Shown here: positions 10,924-21,954 of the stretch, in pieces
How positions within the stretch are numbered: position 1 is the stretch's first letter
Layout of the letters: each line of letters starts with the position of its first letter
NCBI RefSeq assembly: GCF_964340395.1
Contig: NC_135550.1
Span: 9,889,408-9,953,407, forward strand
DNA from: Glandiceps talaboti
Taxonomy: Eukaryota > Hemichordata > Enteropneusta > Spengelidae
Length of the DNA stretch: 64,000 nucleotides
Direction: 5' to 3'
Notes under the pieces: model-generated
Seen by the model: the letters and a program-made list of their open reading frames with translations, nothing else
Told to the model about the DNA's origin: nothing
Database searches by the model: none
Translations under genes and position numbers: made by a program

Positions 10924-12403
10924 TACAGTGGGAAAAGATCAGTATTCACACAGCAATAGTGTTTCATAACATTCACAACATGTACATCGAAATGTGCATT
11001 TACATGTAGAGGGATTTCCTGAAGAGATTACTAATTTATCAGTAAACAAGTTGTTTTAACATCTAGTTTTTCAAAATGTAGACTTGAACTCTACCAAATT
11101 TTAATGAAATATACTAGGATGATTGATTAAATGGATGACGAGAGTCTTGCATTGATACATTTCATCAAATCAGTAAGACTATAAAGTGACCAGATTTTCC
11201 TCTAAATTCAACACCCAGGATATTTTGTAATTGTGTGTGTGAACACAGTTGACATGATGTAGGTACAAAGTGATGGCTACTTTTGTTTTGATTATATTTC
11301 ATGATAGCTCATTTGTACCATACACTGTAAGATACACCATGTTAATCTGTCCTCACCAGCCTCCTCTCTCCCGACATACGAGGACGCCCCATCACAGCAT
11401 ACCTTACAGGGTTGACCGATGTGTGAGGACGCCCGTCCCCGCCACGGCGTACTTTACAGAATAATTTGTACCATTAAATTCTTCAACTTTCTCCATATTT
11501 CATCCATGTTTTTTCTTCATAATAAAAATAATTATTGTTTACAGTGATTTTCACTAAAAAACAGCCTCAATACATTCCCCCTTCGTTCATTCAACAAGAA
11601 ACTACTCTTAAGAAAACCAAGATTTCATTTCTTGATCACATCTGACCTGTATACAGTAACAACATTCACTGTTATGTCTTTGGGCACAACCGAAAATATA
11701 TACGCAACACCAACATTTATGGTTACAAAAATTGTTTTATTGAATAAAATACAGGTTTATATAAATATGAGTAATTGCTCAATAACATGAGTATTACTAA
11801 TTGATATTGTAAGTACATACATACATACATTGTATTATGTATTTTTAAAAAATGGGTATGTCAATATATCCCCCAAACTGCACCGTAGATTCTTCTCCCA
11901 AAATAATGGCGGTAAAAAAAAATTGCTTCAGTTAATTGAAATAGTGATAATATTGAATGATTCCAAAAATGTTATAAAAGTTACAATTTATGCAAATCAA
12001 TTTGGACTACTCCACTAGCTCTACCCTAAGAATTTGTTAATTTATTACAATTAATTTTGTTTTACTAATTGCAGTCATAATTTGGAGAGGAGTCGAAATG
12101 TCATGTATTAATTTGCATATTTAAGTCGTGGAGTTCATGATTTGAAATGTGTGTGGTATATAAAAAAGGGATAAGAAGTTGTGATATTATGGAGTTGTGA
12201 TTTGAAGGGAATTCTACTAGACGTTTGATGTCAAATCTATCTGAATGGCTGATTAGCTGTTGGTTGGCTATGTTACTTCTCAAGGTGGCACCCTGATTTA
12301 GAGTTAGTTTTTGGATTTTTACGGACAAGATAAATGCAAAATTAAACTGTTTTGATGCCCAAACACATAGCTGCTAGGACATTGCCAAAAAATTAAGCAC
12401 GGC

Positions 12404-12767
12404 TTAAAGTGTCCACGTGGATGAGGATTGGAGTGTTTATTTTGGCTTTTTGAATTTCTAAAACAAACTTTATCATGGCTTCCTAGTTGAAAAATCAATG
12501 TGAAACAACATATACCAAGTCCTTGTTTGTAACTCAATAAAATTGCAAAAGATTAATAAATGTGTAAAATCTTTGTTATTGTACAATACAATAACAAACT
12601 TTTTGCACATTTTTTTCAGCTTTTTGCAATATATTTAGTTGCAAACATAGACTTTGTCAATGTTATTTCACATTTATTTTTCAAGTAGGAAGCCAAGATA
12701 AAATTGTTTTAGAAATGAAAAAAATCCAAAATAAATACCCCAATCCTCATCATGGCCACTTAAAACT
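12404..12767. repeat. Large imperfect palindrome (foldback element)
   Basis: Two arms of about 180 bp face each other around a centre at TTATTGTACAATACAATAAC (12576-12595). Matching blocks include GATGAGGATTGG, TTTATTTTGG, ATTTCTAAAACAA, GGCTTCCTA and TTGAAAAAT (left, near 12421-12495), each found inverted at about 12665-12755. Divergence between arms is moderate, so it is old. No coding capacity. Confidence 0.8.
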
Positions 12768-13796
12768 CAAAATGCAAGAAATTCAAATTCTAATGAATCG
12801 ATTCTGTAATTGCCAAATTGTCACTAATTGATTCCATACCAAAACATACCACTGAGGGCGCAATCTATAAGCAATATAGCCAATCACAGCTGATCACAGC
12901 CAATCTTTCATTGTATGATACAAAATCTAAGCAAGCACCATATTGAGAAGGGTAGTCACTGTACTAAAGTAAGCAACGTTGATGGTCAATGGTTATTGCA
13001 GGAAAACAAACTAATCAGATCAGCAGATTTCATTTTAAATTTGACCAGATATTACAGAAAGATAAAAACAGAATTCAGGATAAAAAATAACAGTTTCTGA
13101 GTACAAAATTGGTAGATTATAATCTTTCTTAAATCAATAGTACTATATAAGCTAAATTAAGAATTCCCTAGAATTGCTGTTTCTACTTCTTGAAAAAGGT
13201 GACTTACCATAGACTTTGTAAATCAGAAAACAAGAGAAGTTTGTCAATTGCACATATATTAAAAAAAGTCTGTTAAGAGGCAAAATAGATGAGAATTGCA
13301 TTGTTATTCATATTTTTTTTTGAAAAATTCTGAAAATTTTGCACATTTTTTTTAACACAGGAATTAAAAATCTGACACTTGTTCTGAATGGTGAAGGATA
13401 ACATTAATTTTTCAAAAAAAAACTATGTAGGTACATCTCTGGTTTGTATTGTATTGTATTGTATGGTAAATTATTGACTGACATGGTTAAGGTAAGTCCA
13501 CAACTCACGAGAATTCGATTGTGAACCAAACAGCTTAATTCCCTTAAAAAGAAAGGAAATTCAGTTGTTTTTATCTCCAACAAAGGCATTCTTGTGAATT
13601 CTGGAAAAGCTTATCACCCAATATATCACCATTATATTCATGATATCAACATTTCTCCACCATTTACTTGAAATCTACATTTGAAAAAAACAACAATACA
13701 AACTGTCAATCTATTCTGCCTCCTTAAATCAGCAGCCAATAGTTTTGACATCTGTTAAAACCTTCTCATTGTCTCAGAATTTTGTCTTTAGTCGCT

Positions 13797-13892
13797 CAGA
13801 CTGAAAGATCTGTCATTGTTTATGCTTACATAACAACAAGCTTAAAGTTAAGCTTGTGGTTGCGTAAGCAGAATGGAGGATCTTCCAGTCTG
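13797..13892. ncRNA. Pre-miRNA-sized hairpin (candidate, or small foldback element)
   Basis: A 96-nt sequence starting CAGACTGAAAGATC and ending GATCTTCCAGTCTG folds into one stem of about 45 bp with a few mismatches and bulges. The apical part is CAAGCTTAAAGTTAAGCTTG, with a 4-nt loop. Size and symmetry suit a microRNA precursor, but the tiny loop and the abundance of palindromic elements nearby make a MITE remnant equally possible. Strand cannot be decided. Confidence 0.4.
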
Positions 13893-14219
13893 CTAGTCAA
13901 TTTACACATTTTTGGAAAGTTGTAAATGTATCAATCTCCATCAAATGAAACTATATTGCAGCCTGAAAATGAACGATAACTTTGGGAACGGTCAAATTCA
14001 GAGATGACCTAGCTGTTGACTCTATTATCAGAAGTTGAACAGGGAAATAAGACCATGAGAATGTCTCCATAAATGTCAGAAATATTGAATACTTATTTAT
14101 ACTGGACCATGAAATGAAATCTATGCAAATCTCAAATAGTTTGAATTATCCTAATTGTGGGTTTTCCTTGCTGTCAAAGCATAAGCTTAGCTACTAAAGT
14201 GTAAATATCAGATCTTAAA

Positions 14220-14321
14220 TTCAGTCATCACCATTGCCTTATATGGAAGTGGCATTCAGTCATCGCCATTGCCTTTAATACGTGGAAGTGACACTGTCAT
14301 CACCATTGCCATATATGGCAT
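14220..14321. repeat. Short tandem array, about three copies
   Basis: Three degenerate units of about 27-39 bp, each starting with (CAG)TCATCACCATTGCC and continuing with a TATATGG- or TACGTGG-type tail. Adjacent units differ by small insertions and substitutions. Confidence 0.75.
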
Positions 14322-15627
14322 TACATATCAGCATTGTATAAAATTCATATTTGACCTCCATAAGCCAAATGAGGGATGTCTATTGAAAGCCTTGCTGACA
14401 TTAGCCTCTGTGTACGGCTGGATGGTTAACCTGCCAAGTATTCTCTCCATAAATGTAGTGAGAACGTTTGCCAGAGTTTCCCACCCGGCCTTCTATAAAA
14501 GGCTAATGCTGGCCACAGAGTCAAGGTAAATAACATTTGAAAATTTATGAAAACTTTTGTATGGTTTTGAACTTCAATTTTGTTAATGCCATTATTGTCG
14601 AAACTTGACTAGAATGTTATAGATTGAACACTTAGTGTGAAAATATTGCCATCACAGTTAGGTGAAATATTTTGTACATTTTTAGCATGACAGTTTTTTG
14701 TCGTCTGCAACTTGATTTGAGCAAAAAATTCATCTTCATTTTGAGATAAGAAAATTTAGCCGCACAAGACACATTCAAACTTTTGAAAGAAATGTCCTCC
14801 CATATAAAGCAAGTGGATCTGTGTACAATGGGAAATACTTCATAAAGGGGGGGAAATGACAAAGTACGTTTTAATCATCAAAATATTCTGACAAAAAAGG
14901 GGTAGTATATACATATTCTTAATAGCTGAAAATGAAATAAAGTTAAAGTTAACATTCTTGTTCAGTGGTTTACAACGAACAAAAAAAAATTAAAAAGAAT
15001 AAATGCAAAAAAAAACTTGTTTTGATTTGAAATATTTGCTATAATTTGTTTTGAATATAAATGGTTTGAAAGAAATTAGTTGTGAAAGAATTTGTGATTT
15101 TTTTCCTTGTTCCTCTTTTAACGTAACTGTGTAAACATCATATGTGTATAACTATTCCACAGAGGGAATTTAAAATATGAGAAAGGAAAACTGTTTACTA
15201 CTAGTACTACTAAAATAATATAGGTTATAGAGAGTCTGTTAAATAAAATACTCTTGTGAGTATACAAGGAGAACGATGCTAAGACAGAAATGTATACATA
15301 TTTCTCTATCAGAGGTTGGGCAAGGCTTTCTTAAAAATTTACTGAGTAAAATAACTATTTTGCTGTTTCCTTAGAAAACATTGCTGAGGTAAGAGTTGTG
15401 CCTTATTAGTTGAGTAGTGGATCTTGGCCATCATTACGAAATTTTGCTACAAATTATGAAGAAGGTTAGAAAAAAAAAGTGGTGCATCAAAGTTGCAGAC
15501 ATTAGTTGCAAAACTGTGCAAGTCACTAATTTTATAATAGTAACCAATGTTTGAGCTGTCAAGAGTCAAATAGAATGACTATCAAATGTTCCCCATGAAA
15601 AACAAATTAAAACATTTCAGAAACAAA

Positions 15628-15651
15628 CCCCCCCCCCCCCCCCCCCCCCCC
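15628..15651. repeat. Poly-C run, 24 bases
   Basis: Uninterrupted C tract in AT-rich DNA, a likely site of length variation or assembly error. Similar G or C runs occur at 4983-4999, 46872-46884, 47232-47246 and 61617-61628. Confidence 0.95.
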
Positions 15652-17634
15652 AGATATTTGGGGAAATAGTGGGATATGTCAATGACATTGTTGACTATCT
15701 GGTGGATTATTCTTTTACAAATTGAACAGAAAGTTCCTTCATTTTGTGGTAAATAAATTACTTTTTTAAAGAAGTGTACGAGATGTCACTGAAAATAAGC
15801 CGCTTTTTAATGTAAATTTTGATGTCCTCAAAACTACCTTTATGATAAAAGTGCACCAATATCAATCATGATGGCCATATCCACATGTATATGGTCTATT
15901 GTATTTAAGTAAAACAACAAAATACAACAACAACAAAAATTGAATGTGGTATTTAACTGAGATGTTTCTACAAATCGGGAAATTAAAACACAAGAGGTCG
16001 AATGTTAACATATAATTTGCACTACTCTAGGAATGCTATGTAATATCAAAAGTTGAACTTCATCTAAGTTTTTACAATTAACATTTTTGTTCACTTTTTA
16101 CAACAAATTTATACCCATTTCAATTAGTTTTAATAAATGTTTCTATGAAATGTAATATTTCTTTGTCAATCTTATCACCGAAGTATATTCCTGCTCAATT
16201 AATATTCATAATTGAGTAAACATGGTTTTGTAATATTCATATTTTCTGTCATAAACTTTTCTTATTTTAAACTTTTTTTTGTTGAATTGCTCTCATTTTT
16301 TTTGGTTCAATTCTGCAAGTCTTATTTTATGAACAAATTGCCAATTTATACCATCATTTTGAAAAAAAATCAGGGTTACAAAAAACATTAATTGAAATAA
16401 AATGATCCCAGTAATATACCATTTGGAAACTTTCCTCTAGCCACTGTTAAATCATCCTGGTAGGGTAAGCACTTTTTTCACATGATTTAAAGATGGTAGA
16501 ATCACTACCTCTGTAGTTTTTTTTGCAGGAATGTTGAATATTGCACAGAGTGACATTCCGGTCAGGGTGGCAATTAACTAGATTCAAATCTGTTCTCACA
16601 GACATCTATTCACAGATTTTAAGTAACCGAAAATAGAAGTTACAACAAATTATCTGTATCCTTCTCATTTGTCAATGTAGTTATAGTAGTTACTCATTTT
16701 ACTCCAATGATTAGAGACCTCAAAGATGAGAGATAACTACAATATAGGTGAACAGAAAGACTTCCAAATATCATTAGCTACCAAATAGTGGTATTAACTG
16801 CCCTGAACCTCACTACCGAGGGACTAAATAAACCCATTTCCCCCAAAAAATCACCGACAATATATATACAGGTTTTGAAATGAAATAAAATAAGCCGTAC
16901 GTCTCAGCTTTTAAAAAAAAAAATCAGTGTAATTTACAGCTCTACAATCAATTTTGCAGAAAACATATGATTAGCCGGGTGATAGAAAAACACTGTGTAA
17001 TGAAGTGTTCTAATACTGCATTATCAAATCACGATGGAGATACTGTAAATGCTGGAAATTATGTCATTTTTTATGGTAACTATCAACATTTTTTTTCCAA
17101 ATATCATTCTGGCAGTATTTGAGCTATTAAATACAATTTTACCTAAAACTTGTTATGATTGTAGTTCAAAATATTCCTTATTGAGGAATTCGAGGTTTTT
17201 TGTTTGTTTTACACCAGTGATCATTTTACCATTTTAAAAAATAAAATCAACTATTAGAAGGCACCATATTAATATTATATATATAATTTATATACACAGT
17301 TGAAATTGTTGACCTAACTTTATATGTCCGAGGAGGACATAACAAATTTTGAAAATAAAAACTTCAGATGTCCCTACATCACAGTTCTATCTAGTCATCA
17401 TGACTTATTACTTCTTATCCTTCAAATCAAAATAAACAAAATCGTTGTATCCTTCCCTATTGAAAGTCACATTTTTGCTAAACAAAAATTAACTTTCTTC
17501 TAAAAAATAATATGTAGACCAAGCAATTCAGAATATTCTGGTTGCCGAAAGCTAGGCATTAAAATATGTCCTGAGAAACACTATTAAAATGCTGGTTACG
17601 TTTGGGGGAAAAAAATGAAAGACATCACATTTCT

Positions 17635-20600
17635 TTAGTGGTGGGAATCTTGGTAATTAGGTGGTTGTGGTAACATGTTGTTTGGCGTGGTCATTACTAT
17701 TGTCTGGGACTGAGGAATTTGTCCCTGTATTTGCATTGTTGTGTAAGTAGGTTGGAGCGCCATTGTTGCTTGCATAGGTACTTGAACTGCTGGGGCAACC
17801 ATTGGTGCTTGGATAACTTGCACTGGGTAGACACTCTGCATTGGCATGCCTCCTGGTTGAACATACACAGGTTGCTGTGAATGGTAAACAGTTGGAGTTG
17901 TACTTGCTGCATACATCGTTCTTGGCATCATTTGATCAACTGATGGAGATTGTTGTCTATTTGATTTTGAAGAGGCTTGCAATCTTTTCATCTGTTCCTG
18001 TAAGTCTGACATCTGCCTTTGTTGTTCTTCTATTACTCTGTGAAGATGTTGTGGATCCATTTTCATGAAGTCTGAGAGATCCTCACTTTTAGATGGAGCA
18101 GAGTCAGATTCAGAATAACTTACTTCATGCTGTGCATATGGTTGTGGGGATGGCGATGGTGTTGGTGGTAGTGAAATTTCTGATGCCATGTCATCAATAA
18201 AGACTGGCTGTGCATGTACAGTAATCATTTCATATGGGCTAGGTTCAGTTTTCATATCAAATGCTGGTGTCCACTCAGGACTTGATTCATATGTTCTTTC
18301 TTCTTCATGTTCAGGTTTCCTTCTTATTCTCCTCACCCTTGTTGGACTGCGTAATCTTATTTTGACCTTTGACTTCCCTTTGACAGAAGGTGCTGCAGCC
18401 TCATAGAATGGTCTCTCAACATCAGAAAGTGTTTCAAATGATGTCCCTTTACCGCTATCTACATCAATTGGTGCAGTTGCAAATGACAGTGACACTGTTG
18501 AATTATCATTAGATTTTTGCAGTCTTAAAGGTCTGGAGTCTGATTTTGATGGTGGTGATAACGACACAACAGTGTGAGACTTATATGATCTTCTCCTGCG
18601 AGATTTCTTATTTGGTTTCGCTTCATCTTTCAATTTTGGTTTCACAACTGGGTCTTCTTCCTTTTTGATGGTTGAATTGTCAAGGTCACCCAGGTTTCTG
18701 TTAACATCATTAGTTGCAGATGACTTGGAAGGATGAACATGTTGAGGTAATCGAGTGTCAGGATCAGTGATGTGTTCAAGATCAGAATGACTTGAACTAT
18801 CTTTAGTATCGAGACGTGATAGAGCTTTGCTGGCAGATGCAATTAAGTCTTCAAATTCTTTGTATACCACTGGGTCATGTGACTCTTTAGAATCCGAAGA
18901 TTTTTCTTTGCTTTCTCCATCTGCATCTGGGTTATTTTCGGCCATTACATATGTCTTCTTCTCATCATCACGGTATAACATGTCATCGTACAAAGTGTGT
19001 CTTCTATGTTGTTGCCTAGTTGAGATTCCAGCAAGGAGAGCCAATGTCCTTTGACGTACTTTATGATATTTGTCTGAAGGTACAGTAGTGTCTGTCGTTG
19101 ACATTGGTCTTTGTTTTTCTCTAAGCCTGACAGCATCTGGTCTTCTCTCTACCTTTTCCAAATCCTCATCTTCTGTTTTCCTTTCCTGGGAGTCTTCCAT
19201 AGAATCTGGAGTTGTTGAAATATCTTGTTCAGAGGTATCATTTTGGTTGACTGGCATACTTTCAGTTTCACTTCTCTCTGCATTTGGTTCAGCTTCATCT
19301 TTATCGTCATTGAAGTCAAATGTAACTGCTGCTACCTTTTCATCAACTTCTTCCATTTCAACTACTCCATCTTCTGATGTTTGGTCAGGAGTTATAGTGA
19401 GCTCATCTGTCGATAGTCCTGATTCTGGAGTTGCAGAAGTCGAAGGATTTGTATCAGGGTCAGTTGAGGCCAATGGTGTGGTGAAAGACGGCGATGCAAA
19501 TGACTCACTTTCTGTTTCTTTTTCCATGATAATGTCTTCAGAAATGACATCAGTAGATGTGTTGCCTGGTGTAACTGTTTCTTCTTCTACAGTATTTTCC
19601 TCAGAAGTCATAATGGGAGATGCCTTATTTTGTGTACCATCTTCAATATTTATCTCAACAAGTTCAAGTGATAAGCGTTTTGGCTTCGGTGGTGGAGTAC
19701 CGTCTGGCAGAGGCATATATTGAACTGTTTTGCTCATGTTTAAAAGGTCGACATTGACTTCAATTCTATCCATTTCTGTTCCACCAAATTCAAAGTCTGC
19801 AGGAGCAGCTGCATCTGGTTCGTCATCTGCAAACACTTCATTTGAATCAATAGGCTGTTCATTTTGCTCTGTGATCTTGGAATCTTCATCAGTTCTATCA
19901 TTTTGAGTCATGTCCTTCATTTCATTTTCTTCTTCTGTGGGCTTTGTTGATATTACTGAAGGAGGTGGCGGAGGAGCTCGTCTCTTTTTCTTTACTGTTC
20001 CAGTTTTTACTGGAGTTTCGGCTATGGATGTAGGCTCTTCAACACTTACTGCTGCTGCAACACTATCTTGAGAATTTCCAACAACAGGCTCCATCTCTGT
20101 TTCAGCTGCTTGTGTTACAGATACAATTTCAGAAGGGCTCTCCGATGGTACTTCTTCATGAGTTATATTCAAATCAATGTCAAGTGCTGGTGGTGCATGT
20201 ACATATATTTCTGCTTGTACTTTAACTGGCGGTTGAGGCGCCTTCTTCTTCTTGCTGCTTGGTCTTGGGCCTATTCTTGCTAATGGATATTTAGTAGCAA
20301 ATTCTCTGGACTGAGACTGCAATTGATATTTAGGTGTACTTTCCTGTTGAACAGCTGCACCTACAATGACATTTTCAGCACTTAAAGTTGGGGTTGAATA
20401 CTCTGGTGCCATTTTGTCTTCTATAGGTTTTTGCTTCTTTCCCTTCTTGTCTTTCTTTTTCTTTGCCTTCTTTTGGTCTTGATATTTTTGGCCATCATCT
20501 TCTTTGGCCGCCCTCCATTTAAAAAGTTTAGTGAGAGTCCCAAATTTAGATTCCTTCTTTTCAGTTGGAAGTTCATCAACTTTCAAATTTGCATCTGTTT

Positions 20601-21954
20601 GTTGACTAAGATCTCCTTCTGTGAAGGGTTGTTGAAGTACAGGTTGTTCCTTGTTCTGATTCTCGTCAGCTTCAAATTGGAGACTACTGGATGCTGTAGA
20701 CACTTGATCCACTGACTTCTCGCTAGGAACACCCATAGAATGATCATCTGATGCTGCTTCTGCTCCTTGTTTCACCCCACTCTCAGTACTTTTACTCTTG
20801 TCAATCAATCCAGGGTCACTAAACTGGTAACTTGTTTCAATGCCATAATTATAAACACCTGGTTCTCCTTGGTTGATGTCTTTGTCATCTGGTGTAGAAG
20901 ACTTTGATTTACCAAAGACTTTAAACTGTTTCTTCTTTTTCTGCTTGGCATGCCCACTTTTATCAAGAGAGGAAACAGACCCACTATCATCTGTGTTGTC
21001 ATCAACAGAAGTCAAGTCATAGCTGCCTTTATGACTTTTACCAGGTCTTCTAGCATTGTTATTTGTGTTTTTGTAGAACTCATCAACACTGTCCTCATTG
21101 TCAACAACTGGTAGTTTAGGTTTTATCCAAGTCGATTCAATCTTTTCTACATCGGGAACATTGACATTAAGTGTAAGTGCTTGCTGTTGGTTATCATTTG
21201 GCAGGATGTGTTCTGGTATTTGATTGATATTTCCATTGGTCTCATCCACACTGACAGTTTCATTATTTTCATTATTTGAGTTAATAATGTCGATGTTGTT
21301 CTCTGGAGTGTGCTCATTTTCAATGTTAACAACTGATTCCACTGCAGGTTCCTCGACTAAATTCTCTTTGGCAAGTTCTGAATGTTCCAACTCAGTTCTG
21401 TGTACTACAGTGTCTGATTCATCTTTATGTTTCTGAGGTTGTGGCTGTAGCTCCAGTCGATAGGTTTGTTGGGCATGATTTGAAGGTGCCAGTGATCGAT
21501 TTTGATTACTTATGTTGATCACTAATGCCATCCCTGGTGACATTTCAATTTCCCTTGTTTCTGTTTGATCCAGCTTTGGATTTTGTGTCGATGATGACGT
21601 TACTTCTCCATTACATGTTTCTCCATCTTTGATACGATGCACTGACATAACAGGCAGCTTCATGGTGACCGACTGACCTGAATGTACATTGATTTCCCTG
21701 GCAGACGAGAAAATGTCTAGACTAGGAGGAAGGTCCTTGTTATCGACATGTGTTGAATAAGTAGTTGTTATTTTCTGTTGGTAATCGACTTCCTTTTTCT
21801 CTCCATCGGGTTGTATGTTTTTCTTCTCATCAATGGGTTTGGCTTCTTCATTGTCATCTTGGAAGTCACTTGGTGGTGGTACCAGTTGCAAATTGTCTAC
21901 ATCAATACTTAATTGTGGTGAACTATGAAGTTCGTCAACAGAATGAGATGTAAC
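17635..21954 (-). CDS. Gene B exon 6: terminal 4.3-kb exon
   Basis: The acceptor TTGTCTTTCCAG precedes 21954 in phase 0; it is 4,320 nt ending with TAA at 17635. It begins VTSHSVDELHSSPQL. It contains two more basic-aromatic clusters (near 20930 and 20520) and proline-rich SH3/EVH1-type ligands (KKKKAPQPPVKV; VKKKRRAPPPPPS near 19975; GTPPPKPKR). A helical segment (near 18820-19060, RTLALLAGISTRQQHRRHTL) is followed by very basic SP-rich stretches and a short coiled coil (near 17970-18065, VIEEQQRQMSDLQEQMKRLQ). A Pro/Gln/Val-rich C-terminus ends PPNYQDSHH, where PPNY is a WW-domain ligand. It is a tail for docking partners rather than an enzyme. Confidence 0.9.
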   Translation of the reverse strand, partial: VTSHSVDELHSSPQLSIDVDNLQLVPPPSDFQDDNEEAKPIDEKKNIQPDGEKKEVDYQQKITTTYSTHVDNKDLPPSLDIFSSAREINVHSGQSVTMKLPVMSVHRIKDGETCNGEVTSSSTQNPKLDQTETREIEMSPGMALVINISNQNRSLAPSNHAQQTYRLELQPQPQKHKDESDTVVHRTELEHSELAKENLVEEPAVESVVNIENEHTPENNIDIINSNNENNETVSVDETNGNINQIPEHILPNDNQQQALTLNVNVPDVEKIESTWIKPKLPVVDNEDSVDEFYKNTNNNARRPGKSHKGSYDLTSVDDNTDDSGSVSSLDKSGHAKQKKKKQFKVFGKSKSSTPDDKDINQGEPGVYNYGIETSYQFSDPGLIDKSKSTESGVKQGAEAASDDHSMGVPSEKSVDQVSTASSSLQFEADENQNKEQPVLQQPFTEGDLSQQTDANLKVDELPTEKKESKFGTLTKLFKWRAAKEDDGQKYQDQKKAKKKKDKKGKKQKPIEDKMAPEYSTPTLSAENVIVGAAVQQESTPKYQLQSQSREFATKYPLARIGPRPSSKKKKAPQPPVKVQAEIYVHAPPALDIDLNITHEEVPSESPSEIVSVTQAAETEMEPVVGNSQDSVAAAVSVEEPTSIAETPVKTGTVKKKRRAPPPPPSVISTKPTEEENEMKDMTQNDRTDEDSKITEQNEQPIDSNEVFADDEPDAAAPADFEFGGTEMDRIEVNVDLLNMSKTVQYMPLPDGTPPPKPKRLSLELVEINIEDGTQNKASPIMTSEENTVEEETVTPGNTSTDVISEDIIMEKETESESFASPSFTTPLASTDPDTNPSTSATPESGLSTDELTITPDQTSEDGVVEMEEVDEKVAAVTFDFNDDKDEAEPNAERSETESMPVNQNDTSEQDISTTPDSMEDSQERKTEDEDLEKVERRPDAVRLREKQRPMSTTDTTVPSDKYHKVRQRTLALLAGISTRQQHRRHTLYDDMLYRDDEKKTYVMAENNPDADGESKEKSSDSKESHDPVVYKEFEDLIASASKALSRLDTKDSSSHSDLEHITDPDTRLPQHVHPSKSSATNDVNRNLGDLDNSTIKKEEDPVVKPKLKDEAKPNKKSRRRRSYKSHTVVSLSPPSKSDSRPLRLQKSNDNSTVSLSFATAPIDVDSGKGTSFETLSDVERPFYEAAAPSVKGKSKVKIRLRSPTRVRRIRRKPEHEEERTYESSPEWTPAFDMKTEPSPYEMITVHAQPVFIDDMASEISLPPTPSPSPQPYAQHEVSYSESDSAPSKSEDLSDFMKMDPQHLHRVIEEQQRQMSDLQEQMKRLQASSKSNRQQSPSVDQMMPRTMYAASTTPTVYHSQQPVYVQPGGMPMQSVYPVQVIQAPMVAPAVQVPMQATMALQPTYTTMQIQGQIPQSQTIVMTTPNNMLPQPPNYQDSHH

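Larger units (their letters stand above)
10371..17634. other. Convergent intergenic region between genes A and B
   Basis: This is the 7.3 kb between the two 3' ends; part of it is probably gene B 3' UTR on the minus strand. It holds a CTCF-like motif (10908), a large palindrome (12404-12767), a miRNA-sized hairpin (13797-13892), a short tandem array (14220-14321) and a 24-C run (15628-15651). Open frames here are short and show no domain, so I see no gene. Confidence 0.6.

Noticed and set aside
19070-19723. 217-codon plus-strand open frame
   Set aside because: Antisense shadow of gene B exon 6, whose composition removes stops on the other strand.
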